The translations under genes and the position numbers were made by a program. Below are positions 6,233-14,757 of a stretch of 21,331 nt of DNA, one piece after another; position 1 is the stretch's first letter, and each line of letters starts with the position of its first letter. The stretch lies in assembly GCA_946998295.1 (NCBI GenBank), contig CAMPYS010000030.1, forward strand, positions 1-21,331, in the 5' to 3' direction. Below the pieces are notes generated by a model that was not told the DNA's origin, did not search any database, and saw only the letters and a list, made by a program, of their open reading frames with translations. The DNA comes from an uncultured Prevotella sp. Its GTDB lineage: Bacteria > Bacteroidota > Bacteroidia > Bacteroidales > Bacteroidaceae.

Positions 6233-9082
6233 ATGAGCATCAGATTAAATAAAGCAATAAGGGAACTTAATATAGGGCTGCAAACAGCAGTAGAGTTCTT
6301 AGAGAAAAGAACAGATTTAGGAGAAGTAAAAGATAATCCTAATTTTAAATTAAGCAATGAACAATTTAAAGCACTTGAAGATGAATTTAAAACAGATCAA
6401 AGTGTAAAAAACGACGCTGCTAAGATATTGCAAAAAAAACAAAAGGAAAAAACTAAAAAAGTTATTGATACTACTAAGTTTGAGTCTTCGTTTAAAAAAG
6501 AAAGAGTAGAACTGAAAACAGTCGGTAAAATAGATCTTGATCAAAATAATAGACCAAGGCATAAGATGTCTGATGCTTCTATAAACGAAAAACCTGAAAA
6601 CGAAATATTTGAAAATAAAACTACTTTACAAAATAAAAAGAAGAATAACTCTGATATAAAAGAAGATAAACCTCAAAAAACTGTTTTGTCTAAAAACGAG
6701 ACTATAGAAAGATCTGTAAATAAAGAAAAAATAGGAGAAAGTACTATACAAAAAGAGGAGTTTAAGGAACAACCTCCAGCAATTAAACCTATTAATGAAA
6801 CTCCTAAGCAACAAGAAACTCAAAACAATAAAATGGAAACCGAAAAACAAGGAATTTTTCAAACAAAAAACGAAAAGAAAATGCTAAATCAACCTAAAGT
6901 TAATATTTTAGGAAAAATAGATTTAAGCACATTAAACCAAAGTACACGTCCTAAAAAGAAAACAAAGGAAGAACGTAAAAAGGAACGGGAAGATAAGACT
7001 ACACAAACCAATCATACTAAGAAAAAACGTGTACGTATCGGTAAAGAACGAATTGATATAAATGCAGCTGCTAATCAGCAACAAGGCAATAATAAAAATA
7101 ATGTAAATAAAAAGAATAATAATAGAAACCAAAATAAAAATTCTAAAAAGAAGAATAAGCCGCAAAAACCATTAGAGGTTGATGATGAAGCAGTAGCAAG
7201 ACAAGTAAAAGAAACTTTAGCGCGTTTAACAAGTAAAAATCAAAATAAAAAAGGTGCTAGATATCGTAAAGAAAAGCGTGAGGCTGTACACGAAAGATTA
7301 TCTGCAGAAGCTAAAGCAGAGCGTAAGGAAAGTAAGGTTCTAAAGTTAACAGAATTTGTTACAGTATCAGAGCTGTCGACAATGATGAATGTACCTGTAA
7401 CAAAAGTTATTTCAACATTGATGTCAATAGGTATAATGGTATCTATTAACCAAAGACTTGATGCTGAAACCATCAATATGGTTGTTGAAGAATTTGGCTA
7501 TACTACGGAATATGTTAGTGCTGAAGTTCAAGAAGCTGTTAGTGAAGAACAAGATGACGAAAACGACTTAGAAACACGAGCACCTATTGTTACAGTTATG
7601 GGACATGTTGATCATGGTAAGACATCACTTCTTGACCATATAAGGAATACCAATGTTATTGCTGGAGAAGCTGGAGGTATAACACAACATATAGGTGCTT
7701 ATAGTGTAACATTAAAGAATGGACGTAAAGTAACATTTTTAGATACACCAGGACACGAGGCTTTTACGGCTATGAGAGCAAGAGGAACACAAGTTACGGA
7801 TATTGCAATTATTATCATTGCGGCAGATGATTCTGTCATGCCTACTACTAAAGAAGCTATAGCACATGCCCAAGCAGCTGGAGTTCCTATGGTTTTTGCT
7901 ATAAATAAAATAGATAAGCCAGGTGCAAATCCTGATAAAATACGAGAAGATTTATCTAATATGAACTTACTTGTAGAAGAATGGGGAGGTAAATATCAAT
8001 GTCAAGAAATTAGTGCTAAGAAAGGTATTGGTGTTTCAGATTTGTTAGATAAAGTTCTTCTAGAAGCTGACTTATTGGAACTTAAAGCTAATCCTAATCG
8101 TAATGCATCTGGAACAGTAATAGAGTCTTCTTTGGATAAAGGTCGTGGATACATAAGTACAGTCTTGGTTTCAAATGGAACTTTAAAAGTAGGAGATAAT
8201 GTTATAGCTGGAACCTCTTGGGGACGTATTAAAGCAATGTTTAACGAGCGTAATCAACGTATTGAATCAGCAGCACCAGCAGAACCTGCTATAATTTTAG
8301 GCTTAAATGGTGCGCCTACTGCAGGTGATACATTCCACGTTATGGCCACAGAGCAAGATGCTAGAGACATTGCAAATAAAAGGGAACAGTTGCAAAGAGA
8401 GCAGGGACTACGCACACAAACACGATTAACGCTGTCTGATATATCACGCCGTATAGCACGTGGGGAATTCCATGAAATGAATATTATAGTTAAAGGTGAT
8501 ACAGATGGATCAATAGAAGCTCTATCAGATTCGTTTATAAAACTTTCTACCGATAAAGTAAAAGTAAATGTTATAAATAAAGCTGTAGGTCAAATATCGG
8601 AAAATGATGTAATGCTTGCTTCTGCCTCTGATGCTGTAATAGTAGGTTTTCAAGTGCGTCCTTCTGCCGATGCAAGAAAATTAGCAGAGCGTGATGGAGT
8701 TGAAATAAATACATATTCTGTAATATATGATGCTATTGATGATGTAACTTCTACTATGGTTGGTATGTTAGACAAGGTTAAGAAAGAAGTAGTAACAGCA
8801 CAAGTGGAGGTACAACAGGTGTTTAAAATATCTAAAGTCGGTACTGTTGCTGGTTGTATGGTTACAGAAGGAAAAGTACATAGTAAAGATAAAGGGCGTG
8901 TTATAAGAGACGGAATAGTAATACATACAGCACCTATAAGTGCATTAAAACGTTATAAAGACGATGTTAAAGAGGTAGCTACTGGACTTGAATGTGGTAT
9001 ATCACTTGTTAATTATAATGATTTACAGGCAGGTGATATGATAGAAATGTTTACAGAAATAGAAGTAGAGCAAAAATTATAA
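6233..9082 (+). CDS. infB: Translation initiation factor IF-2
   Basis: A 949-residue GTPase that brings initiator tRNA to the 30S subunit and promotes subunit joining. An IF2_N-type domain is at 1-50. Residues 55-350 form a long Lys/Asn/Glu-rich, disordered linker, with stretches of almost only Asn and Lys at 284-310. A second IF2_N-like domain is at about 372-425. The G domain has GHVDHGKTS at 457-465, DTPGHE at 504-509, NKID at 558-561 and SAKKG at 594-598. The remaining IF-2 beta-barrel and C-terminal domains run to 949. The linker holds the motif GKIDL...RP twice (99-109 and 227-240). All G motifs are intact. It may be read through into the suf genes, because no consensus promoter is seen in the 133-base gap. 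Confidence 0.97.
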   Translation: MSIRLNKAIRELNIGLQTAVEFLEKRTDLGEVKDNPNFKLSNEQFKALEDEFKTDQSVKNDAAKILQKKQKEKTKKVIDTTKFESSFKKERVELKTVGKIDLDQNNRPRHKMSDASINEKPENEIFENKTTLQNKKKNNSDIKEDKPQKTVLSKNETIERSVNKEKIGESTIQKEEFKEQPPAIKPINETPKQQETQNNKMETEKQGIFQTKNEKKMLNQPKVNILGKIDLSTLNQSTRPKKKTKEERKKEREDKTTQTNHTKKKRVRIGKERIDINAAANQQQGNNKNNVNKKNNNRNQNKNSKKKNKPQKPLEVDDEAVARQVKETLARLTSKNQNKKGARYRKEKREAVHERLSAEAKAERKESKVLKLTEFVTVSELSTMMNVPVTKVISTLMSIGIMVSINQRLDAETINMVVEEFGYTTEYVSAEVQEAVSEEQDDENDLETRAPIVTVMGHVDHGKTSLLDHIRNTNVIAGEAGGITQHIGAYSVTLKNGRKVTFLDTPGHEAFTAMRARGTQVTDIAIIIIAADDSVMPTTKEAIAHAQAAGVPMVFAINKIDKPGANPDKIREDLSNMNLLVEEWGGKYQCQEISAKKGIGVSDLLDKVLLEADLLELKANPNRNASGTVIESSLDKGRGYISTVLVSNGTLKVGDNVIAGTSWGRIKAMFNERNQRIESAAPAEPAIILGLNGAPTAGDTFHVMATEQDARDIANKREQLQREQGLRTQTRLTLSDISRRIARGEFHEMNIIVKGDTDGSIEALSDSFIKLSTDKVKVNVINKAVGQISENDVMLASASDAVIVGFQVRPSADARKLAERDGVEINTYSVIYDAIDDVTSTMVGMLDKVKKEVVTAQVEVQQVFKISKVGTVAGCMVTEGKVHSKDKGRVIRDGIVIHTAPISALKRYKDDVKEVATGLECGISLVNYNDLQAGDMIEMFTEIEVEQKL

Positions 9083-9085
9083 AAT
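9066..9085. promoter_or_regulatory. Inverted repeat upstream of sufB (possible operator)
   Basis: Plus strand positions 9166-9185 are not meant here; the repeat TAGTTTA-N6-TAAACTA is at 9166-9185 in the infB-sufB gap, and this entry is superseded by the one with those coordinates. Confidence 0.02.
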
Positions 9086-9165
9086 TTAATACTCTATTAT
9101 TTAAATTATGTTGGATGATAGGAGATTAAGCTAATATTTTGTAGGTAAGTTCTCTTGTTGATTAG

Positions 9166-9185
9166 TAGTTTATAAATCTAAACTA
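9166..9185. promoter_or_regulatory. Inverted repeat upstream of sufB (possible operator)
   Basis: TAGTTTA and TAAACTA form a perfect 7-bp dyad with a 6-base spacer, 31 bases before the sufB ATG. Its position suits an operator for a regulator of Fe-S assembly. In such AT-rich DNA a 7-bp dyad can occur by chance, and no regulator gene is nearby. Confidence 0.25.
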
Positions 9186-9215
9186 TATAACAGTCGTTTA
9201 AAAGGTAAAAAGAAA

Positions 9216-10661
9216 ATGTCAGAAAATAATAGTAATGAGTATGTAAGGAAGGTAGCAGAACAAAAATATGAGTTTGGATTCACTACCGATGTTCATACTG
9301 ATATAATACCAAAAGGCTTAAATGAAAAAATAGTTAAGCTCATTTCGGAAAAGAAAGGAGAACCTGAGTGGCTTCTTGAATTTCGATTAAAGGCATTTCG
9401 ACATTGGCAAACACTTGAGATGCCTAATTGGGGACACTTAAAATTACCAGAAATTGATTATCAAGCAATTTCTTATTATGCAGACCCATTAGCAAAGAAA
9501 CCAAAAAATAGAGAAATAGATCCAGAGCTTGAGAAAACTTTTGATAAATTAGGCATACCTCTTGAAGAACGTCTTGCATTAGGGGGAGTAGCTGTAGATG
9601 CTATTATGGACTCAGTTTCTGTTAAAACTACTTTTAAAAACCAACTTGCAGAGAGGGGAATCATCTTTTGTTCAATTGGAGAAGCTGTGAAAAAATATCC
9701 AGGACTTGTACGCCAATATTTAGGAACAGTTGTTTCTTATCGTGATAATTTTACAGCATCTTTAAATTCTGCTGTTTTTAGCGATGGATCATTTGTTTAT
9801 ATACCTAAAGGTGTTAGATGTCCTATGGAATTAAGCTCGTATTTTCGTATTAATGCTATTAATACAGGGCAGTTTGAGCGTACACTAATAATAGCAGACG
9901 ATAACTCGTATGTTAGTTACTTAGAGGGATGTACAGCTCCTATGAGAGATGAAAATCAACTTCATGCAGCTATTGTTGAGATAGTAGTTCTTGATAACGC
10001 AGAGGTTAAATACTCTACTGTACAAAATTGGTATCCAGGTGATGAAAATGGTAAAGGCGGAGTTTTAAATCTAGTTACTAAACGTGGCGAACTTCGAGGT
10101 GTAAACTCTAAATTATCATGGACACAGGTAGAAACAGGCTCTGCAATAACATGGAAATACCCCTCTTGTGTACTTCGTGGTGATAACTCACAAGCTGAAT
10201 TTTATTCTGTGGCTGTAACAAATAATTATCAAGAGGCTGATACTGGTACAAAAATGATACATATAGGGAAAAACACAAAAAGTACTATAATATCAAAAGG
10301 TATATCAGCAGGCAGAAGTCAAAATTCTTATCGTGGGTTAGTTAAAGTCTCCACAAAAGCTGATAATGCACGAAATTATAGTTCTTGTGATTCCTTGCTG
10401 CTAAGTTCTACATGTGGAGCACATACTTTTCCATATATGGATGTACATAATAGCTCTGCAGTAGTTGAGCACGAAGCAACAACATCCAAAATTAGCGAGG
10501 ATCAATTGTTTTATTGCAATCAGCGTGGAATATCAACAGAGGATGCTATAGGATTGATAGTAAATGGTTACGCTAAAGATGTTTTAAATAAACTTCCTAT
10601 GGAATTTGCAGTCGAAGCTCAAAAACTTTTATCTGTAACATTAGAAGGTACAGTGGGATAA
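9216..10661 (+). CDS. sufB: Fe-S cluster assembly scaffold SufB
   Basis: A 481-residue core of the SufBCD complex, on which Fe-S clusters are built from sulfur delivered by the SufS pathway. The C-terminal beta-helix carries the conserved block NYSSCDSLL...CGAHTFPY. Cys391 lines up by context and spacing with E. coli Cys405, the sulfur acceptor, and Glu420 in VEHEATTSKISEDQLFY with Glu434. The N-terminal half is the usual SufB helical region. Length and ending (LEGTVG) are typical. It leads the sufBCDS cluster, 133 bases after infB and 71 before sufC. The gap upstream holds an inverted repeat at 9166-9185 but no consensus promoter. No key residue is missing. Confidence 0.97.
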   Translation: MSENNSNEYVRKVAEQKYEFGFTTDVHTDIIPKGLNEKIVKLISEKKGEPEWLLEFRLKAFRHWQTLEMPNWGHLKLPEIDYQAISYYADPLAKKPKNREIDPELEKTFDKLGIPLEERLALGGVAVDAIMDSVSVKTTFKNQLAERGIIFCSIGEAVKKYPGLVRQYLGTVVSYRDNFTASLNSAVFSDGSFVYIPKGVRCPMELSSYFRINAINTGQFERTLIIADDNSYVSYLEGCTAPMRDENQLHAAIVEIVVLDNAEVKYSTVQNWYPGDENGKGGVLNLVTKRGELRGVNSKLSWTQVETGSAITWKYPSCVLRGDNSQAEFYSVAVTNNYQEADTGTKMIHIGKNTKSTIISKGISAGRSQNSYRGLVKVSTKADNARNYSSCDSLLLSSTCGAHTFPYMDVHNSSAVVEHEATTSKISEDQLFYCNQRGISTEDAIGLIVNGYAKDVLNKLPMEFAVEAQKLLSVTLEGTVG

Positions 10662-10732
10662 TAATATTAAATATTATATTAGATATATTCTTTAATCAAT
10701 ATAATTATCAATATAAGAGTACAATATTAAAT

Positions 10733-11488
10733 ATGTTAGAAGTTAAAAATCTCCATGCTACAATAGCAGGAAAAGAAATATTAAAAGGAATTGACCTAAC
10801 AATAAATGATGGAGAAATACATGCTATAATGGGACCTAATGGCTCTGGAAAATCAACTTTGAGCGCTGTTCTTACAGGAAATCCTTTATATACTGTAACC
10901 AAAGGAACAGCTATATTCAATGGTAAAGATTTATTATCTATGAAGCCAGAGGATAGAGCAAATGAAGGTATATTCTTATCATTCCAATATCCTGTCGAAA
11001 TACCAGGAGTTAGTATGACTAATTTTATGAAAACGGCATTAAACTCTAAACGTAAATATAAAGGACTTGAACCATTGAAAACGTCAGAGTTTATGAAGTT
11101 AATGAAAGAAAAACGTGAGTTTATAGGTCTAGATTCAAAACTTTCTCATAGAAGTGTTAATGAAGGATTTTCAGGGGGAGAAAAGAAACGTAATGAAATA
11201 TTTCAAATGGCTATGTTACAACCAGTATTGAGTATATTAGATGAAACTGATTCTGGACTTGATGTAGATGCTATGAGAATAGTTGCAGAAGGAGTTAACA
11301 AAATGCACACTTCGCAAACCTCCGCAATAGTAATTACACATTATGAGCGTCTATTAGATATGATAAAACCAAATGTAATACACGTATTATATAATGGTAA
11401 AATTGTCAAGACTGGTGAACCTGAATTAGCACGTGAAATCGAAAAACGAGGCTATGATTGGATAAAAGAAGAGGTAGAAGATAAATAA
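10733..11488 (+). CDS. sufC: SufC, ATPase of the SufBCD complex
   Basis: A 251-residue ABC-type ATPase whose ATP-driven dimerisation changes the shape of SufB-SufD for cluster assembly. Visible motifs: Walker A GPNGSGKS at 34-41, Q-loop region FLSFQYPVEIPGV at 81-93, signature FSGGEKKRNE at 146-155, Walker B and D-loop SILDETDSGLD at 167-177, and the switch His203 in ITHY. SGGEKKRNE with LDETDSGLD is characteristic of SufC rather than a transporter ATPase, and there is no membrane partner. It lies between sufB and sufD. A 12-base direct repeat AATATTAAATAT occurs at 10663-10674 and at 10723-10734, the second copy overlapping its ATG. Confidence 0.97.
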   Translation: MLEVKNLHATIAGKEILKGIDLTINDGEIHAIMGPNGSGKSTLSAVLTGNPLYTVTKGTAIFNGKDLLSMKPEDRANEGIFLSFQYPVEIPGVSMTNFMKTALNSKRKYKGLEPLKTSEFMKLMKEKREFIGLDSKLSHRSVNEGFSGGEKKRNEIFQMAMLQPVLSILDETDSGLDVDAMRIVAEGVNKMHTSQTSAIVITHYERLLDMIKPNVIHVLYNGKIVKTGEPELAREIEKRGYDWIKEEVEDK

Positions 11489-11508
11489 TATTTTATTTAT
11501 AAATTAGA

Positions 11509-12858
11509 ATGCAAATAGAACATCAATATATTGACCTATATAATAAGGAACAGCAGACTATATGTTCTAATTCTGTTCAAATTATGAATACTGTTCGTGA
11601 AAAAGCTTTTAACAACTTTAAAAAACATGGATTTCCTACAATTAAATGCGAAGAATATAGGTATACAGACATTTCAAAATTGTTTGAGCCAAACTATGGT
11701 TTAAATTTGCAGCGAATAGAATCAAATATACAACCATACAATTCTTTTAAATGTGATGTTCCACATCTTAGTACTTCACTATTTTTTGTTGTAAATGATC
11801 AGTTTTATAAAGATGAAAATATAAATATTAAACTACAAAAAGGAATGGTTGTTGATAGCATTTCGAGTGCTATTGATAATAATTATTATAGAAAACTGAT
11901 AGAAAAATATTATTCAAAAATAGCTGACACTGATAAAGATGCTATAACTGCATTTAATACAGCATTTGCTCAAGACGGGTTATTTATATATATTCCTAAA
12001 GGTATGAAAGTAGAAAAAACTATTCAAATAGTTAATATTCTACATTCTAAAGTTGATCTTATGCTTAATAGGCGTGTACTTATTATCGTAGATGAAGGGG
12101 CAGAAGTTTCAATGTTATTTTGTGATGATTCTGCAGATAAGCGTCGTTTTCTTGCTACACAAATTATAGAGGCTTATGTAAGTGATAATGCTAAGTTGGA
12201 ACTAAATTGTTTAGAAGAAACACACCTACAAAATGTTAGGTTATCAAATGTTTATATAGAACAACAGAAAAATAGTCGCGTTAACCATAATGTAATTACA
12301 TTATATAATGGGATTACCCGTAATCACCTTAATCTTGTTTTTAGAGGTGAAGGAAGTGAGTGCTTCTGTAATGGATGTGTGATAGCAGATAAAAAGCAGC
12401 ATATTGATAATAATACACGTATAATACACGCTGTAGGACATTGCAAAAGCAATTTACTATATAAATATGTTCTTGATGACTATGCCGTAGGAGCTTTTTC
12501 TGGATTAGTGTATGTAAATGAGAATGCTCAAAAAACTTTATCAGAAGAAGTAAATCAAAATATATGTGCATCATCTACAGCTCGTATGTTTACACAGCCC
12601 ATGCTTGAAATTTATGCAGATGATGTTCAGTGTAATCATGGATCTACGGTTGGACAACTTAATGATGCTGCTATGTTTTATATGCAACAAAGAGGTATTA
12701 ATAAAAAAGAGGCAAAGCTACTTTTAGAATTTGCTTTTGTAAATGAAGTCATTGATAAGATGGAACTTATTCCTTTAAAAGAACGCCTTCATAATTTAGT
12801 TGAAAAGCGTTTTAGAGGTGAACTTGAAAAATGTGAAAACTGTAGACTATGCCATTAA
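11509..12858 (+). CDS. sufD: Fe-S cluster assembly protein SufD
   Basis: A 449-residue SufB paralogue that pairs with SufB and SufC and takes part in iron entry and cluster formation. The N-terminal part has KCEEYRYTDIS at 47-57. The C-terminal beta-helix domain ends in MLEIYADDVQCNHGSTVGQLNDAAMFYMQQRGI-type sequence, split here as MLEIYADDVQCNHGST (365-380) and the following VGQLND. His377 probably corresponds to the functional His360 of E. coli SufD. The last eight residues, CENCRLCH, form a C-X2-C-X2-C-H cluster after a charged helix; E. coli SufD lacks such a tail. It starts 20 bases after sufC and ends 40 before sufS. Confidence 0.94.
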   Translation: MQIEHQYIDLYNKEQQTICSNSVQIMNTVREKAFNNFKKHGFPTIKCEEYRYTDISKLFEPNYGLNLQRIESNIQPYNSFKCDVPHLSTSLFFVVNDQFYKDENINIKLQKGMVVDSISSAIDNNYYRKLIEKYYSKIADTDKDAITAFNTAFAQDGLFIYIPKGMKVEKTIQIVNILHSKVDLMLNRRVLIIVDEGAEVSMLFCDDSADKRRFLATQIIEAYVSDNAKLELNCLEETHLQNVRLSNVYIEQQKNSRVNHNVITLYNGITRNHLNLVFRGEGSECFCNGCVIADKKQHIDNNTRIIHAVGHCKSNLLYKYVLDDYAVGAFSGLVYVNENAQKTLSEEVNQNICASSTARMFTQPMLEIYADDVQCNHGSTVGQLNDAAMFYMQQRGINKKEAKLLLEFAFVNEVIDKMELIPLKERLHNLVEKRFRGELEKCENCRLCH

Positions 12859-12881
12859 ATACTTTATATATTCTTTGGCAT
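12849..12881 (+). other. Intercistronic hairpin between sufD and sufS
   Basis: ATGCCA (12849-12854, within the last sufD codons) and TGGCAT (12876-12881) form a 6-bp stem around a 21-base AT-rich loop that contains the sufD stop codon. It has no T-tract, so it is not a terminator. A role in mRNA stability or translation balance is possible, but chance pairing is not excluded. Confidence 0.25.
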
Positions 12882-12898
12882 GATAAATAACGAAGAAG

Positions 12899-14131
12899 AT
12901 GTATAATATAAAAAAAATACGAGAAGATTTTCCGATTCTTTCACGACGAATATACGGTAAACCTTTAATTTATTTTGATAATGCAGCAACTACTCAAAAA
13001 CCTCTATCTGTTTTAGATGCTATGAGGGATGAGTATTTAAATGTAAATTCAAATGTCCATCGAGGAGTTCATTGGATGTCCCAACAAGCTACTGATTTAT
13101 ATGAAAATGCACGTGAAACGGTAAGGCAATTTATAAATGCTAAATCTGCAACTGAAATTGTTTTTACACGAGGAACTACTGAAGGATTAAATCTTGTCGC
13201 ATCTTGTTTTTGCTCTGCTTTTATGCAGAAAGGAGATGAAGTTATTGTATCTACAATGGAACATCATTCCAATATTGTTCCTTGGCAATTATTATCACAA
13301 CGTTATGGTATAGTATTGAAAGTTATTCCAATATCAGATGAAGGAGAGTTAGATATAGACGCATTTAAGTTACTAATAACTGATAAAACAAAACTTGTGA
13401 GTTTAACCCATGTTAGTAATGTTATGGGTATTGTTAATCCAATAAACGATATAATAAAAATAGCACACTCTATAGATATTCCTGTAATGATAGATGGTGC
13501 GCAAAGTACTCCACATTTTGCTATTGATGTGCAGCTGTTAGATTGCGATTTTTTTGCTTTTAGTGGACATAAGTTATATGGCCCAACGGGTATTGGGGTA
13601 TTATATGGAAAAGAAAAATGGCTTGATAAATTACCTCCATACCAAGGAGGAGGAGAAATGATAGAGAAAGTTAGTTTTGAAGGAACTTCTTTCGAACGTC
13701 CCCCATTAAAATTTGAAGCTGGAACTCCTGATTATATTGCTGCAAACGGATTAGCTAAGGCTATAGATTATCTAACATCTTTAGGAATGGAAAATATAAA
13801 TAATTATGAGCATAATCTGTTGAGTTATGCAATAGAGCAAATAAAGAACGTACCTAAAATCAGATTATTTGGAATAACAGCAGGAAACGTTAATAGTAAT
13901 AAACATGATGCTGTAATTAGCTTTTTAGTTAGTAATATACATCATATGGACATAGGGACATTACTTGATCAACTGGGAATAGCTGTGCGTACTGGACATC
14001 ATTGCGCTCAACCATTAATGGAAAGATTAGGTATTACTGGTACTGTAAGAGCTTCTTTTGCCTTATATAACACTAAAGATGAAATAGACTCTTTTATATC
14101 TGGTCTTGAGCGTATCATTAAAATGTTTTAG
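12899..14131 (+). CDS. sufS: Cysteine desulfurase SufS
   Basis: A 410-residue PLP enzyme that turns cysteine into alanine and holds the sulfur as a persulfide for Fe-S assembly. The PLP lysine is Lys225 in FSGHKLYGPTG, MIDGAQS (197-203) holds the cofactor-binding Asp199, and the persulfide cysteine is Cys369 in VRTGHHCAQPLM. This is the short active loop of group II desulfurases (SufS/CsdA). Other family blocks are FDNAATTQKP (26-35), HRGVHWMS (54-61) and FEAGTPDYIAANGL (272-285). No sufE or sufU partner gene is adjacent, so the sulfur-transfer partner must be encoded elsewhere or dispensed with. The rnhB gene starts 25 bases later. Confidence 0.97.
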   Translation: MYNIKKIREDFPILSRRIYGKPLIYFDNAATTQKPLSVLDAMRDEYLNVNSNVHRGVHWMSQQATDLYENARETVRQFINAKSATEIVFTRGTTEGLNLVASCFCSAFMQKGDEVIVSTMEHHSNIVPWQLLSQRYGIVLKVIPISDEGELDIDAFKLLITDKTKLVSLTHVSNVMGIVNPINDIIKIAHSIDIPVMIDGAQSTPHFAIDVQLLDCDFFAFSGHKLYGPTGIGVLYGKEKWLDKLPPYQGGGEMIEKVSFEGTSFERPPLKFEAGTPDYIAANGLAKAIDYLTSLGMENINNYEHNLLSYAIEQIKNVPKIRLFGITAGNVNSNKHDAVISFLVSNIHHMDIGTLLDQLGIAVRTGHHCAQPLMERLGITGTVRASFALYNTKDEIDSFISGLERIIKMF

Positions 14132-14156
14132 CATTATATATCTTTATTTAAAATTT

Positions 14157-14735
14157 ATGCTGAAATCTATATATAATATAAACACGGTAGAAGCTGGCTG
14201 TGATGAGGCTGGGCGAGGATGTTTGGCGGGAAGCGTTTTTGCTGCAGCTGTTATATTTCCTAATAACTATCATAATGAATTATTAAATGATTCTAAAAAA
14301 CTATCGTCTAAGCTACGTTATTCCCTAAGATCTATAATCGAAAGAGATGCTTTATCATGGGCATTAGGAATAGTTACTCCAGAGGAAATAGATAAAATAA
14401 ATATACTTAATGCTAGTATTCTTGCAATGCACAGAGCATTGTCTAAACTTTCTATTATACCAGAAACTATAATTGTTGATGGGAATAAATTTAAGCCTTA
14501 TAAGAATATACCATCAACTACAATAATAAAAGGTGACAGCAAATATATGTCAATAGCAGCTGCATCTATTATAGCTAAAACATATCGTGATGATTATATG
14601 GATTTTATATCTGAAGAATATCCACTATATGATTGGAAATCTAACAAGGGATATCCTACTAAGAAACACCGTATAGCAATAGAAAAATATGGAATAACCC
14701 CTTTTCATCGTAAAACATTTAAACTTTTACCATAA
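14157..14735 (+). CDS. rnhB: Ribonuclease HII
   Basis: A 192-residue endonuclease that cuts the RNA strand of RNA-DNA hybrids and removes misincorporated ribonucleotides. Active-site acids are visible: Asp16 and Glu17 in GCDEAGRGCLAG, Asp108 in IIVDGN, and Asp127 in KGDSKYMSIAAASIIAKTYRD. The C-terminal Y-P-T-K-K-H and FHRKTF segments are typical of RNase HII. The frame is open from an ATG at 14106 inside sufS. I choose 14157 because the core begins about ten residues later, 192 residues is the usual length, and the longer start would add 17 residues not seen in the family and overlap sufS. It is probably the last gene of the rimP-to-rnhB run. Confidence 0.94.
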   Translation: MLKSIYNINTVEAGCDEAGRGCLAGSVFAAAVIFPNNYHNELLNDSKKLSSKLRYSLRSIIERDALSWALGIVTPEEIDKINILNASILAMHRALSKLSIIPETIIVDGNKFKPYKNIPSTTIIKGDSKYMSIAAASIIAKTYRDDYMDFISEEYPLYDWKSNKGYPTKKHRIAIEKYGITPFHRKTFKLLP

Positions 14736-14757
14736 AAGTATAAACTAGTTTTTTTTT
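14723..14757 (+). terminator. Probable intrinsic terminator after rnhB
   Basis: ACTTTTA-CCA-TAAAAGT (14723-14739) forms a 7-bp stem that includes the stop codon. The palindrome AAACTAGTTT (14742-14751) follows and runs into nine Ts (14749-14757). The stems are AT-rich and short, so termination strength is uncertain. Confidence 0.5.

Noticed and set aside
6350..7165. Several Phe/Leu/Ile-rich minus-strand frames inside infB
   Set aside because: They are the reverse reading of the Lys/Asn-rich IF-2 linker (AAA and AAT become TTT and ATT), so they look like membrane proteins by artefact.
9066..9085. A low-confidence feature entry listed at these coordinates as an inverted repeat upstream of sufB
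   Set aside because: These coordinates fall inside the 3' end of infB and are an indexing slip of 100 bases; the dyad is at 9166-9185. Disregard that entry.
10663..10734. 12-base direct repeat AATATTAAATAT flanking the sufB-sufC gap
   Set aside because: It is pure A+T in a very AT-rich spacer, so chance is a sufficient explanation. It is mentioned only under sufC.
14106..14156. Longer rnhB start inside sufS
   Set aside because: It would add 17 hydrophobic residues outside the family's usual length; the ATG at 14157 gives a normal RNase HII.
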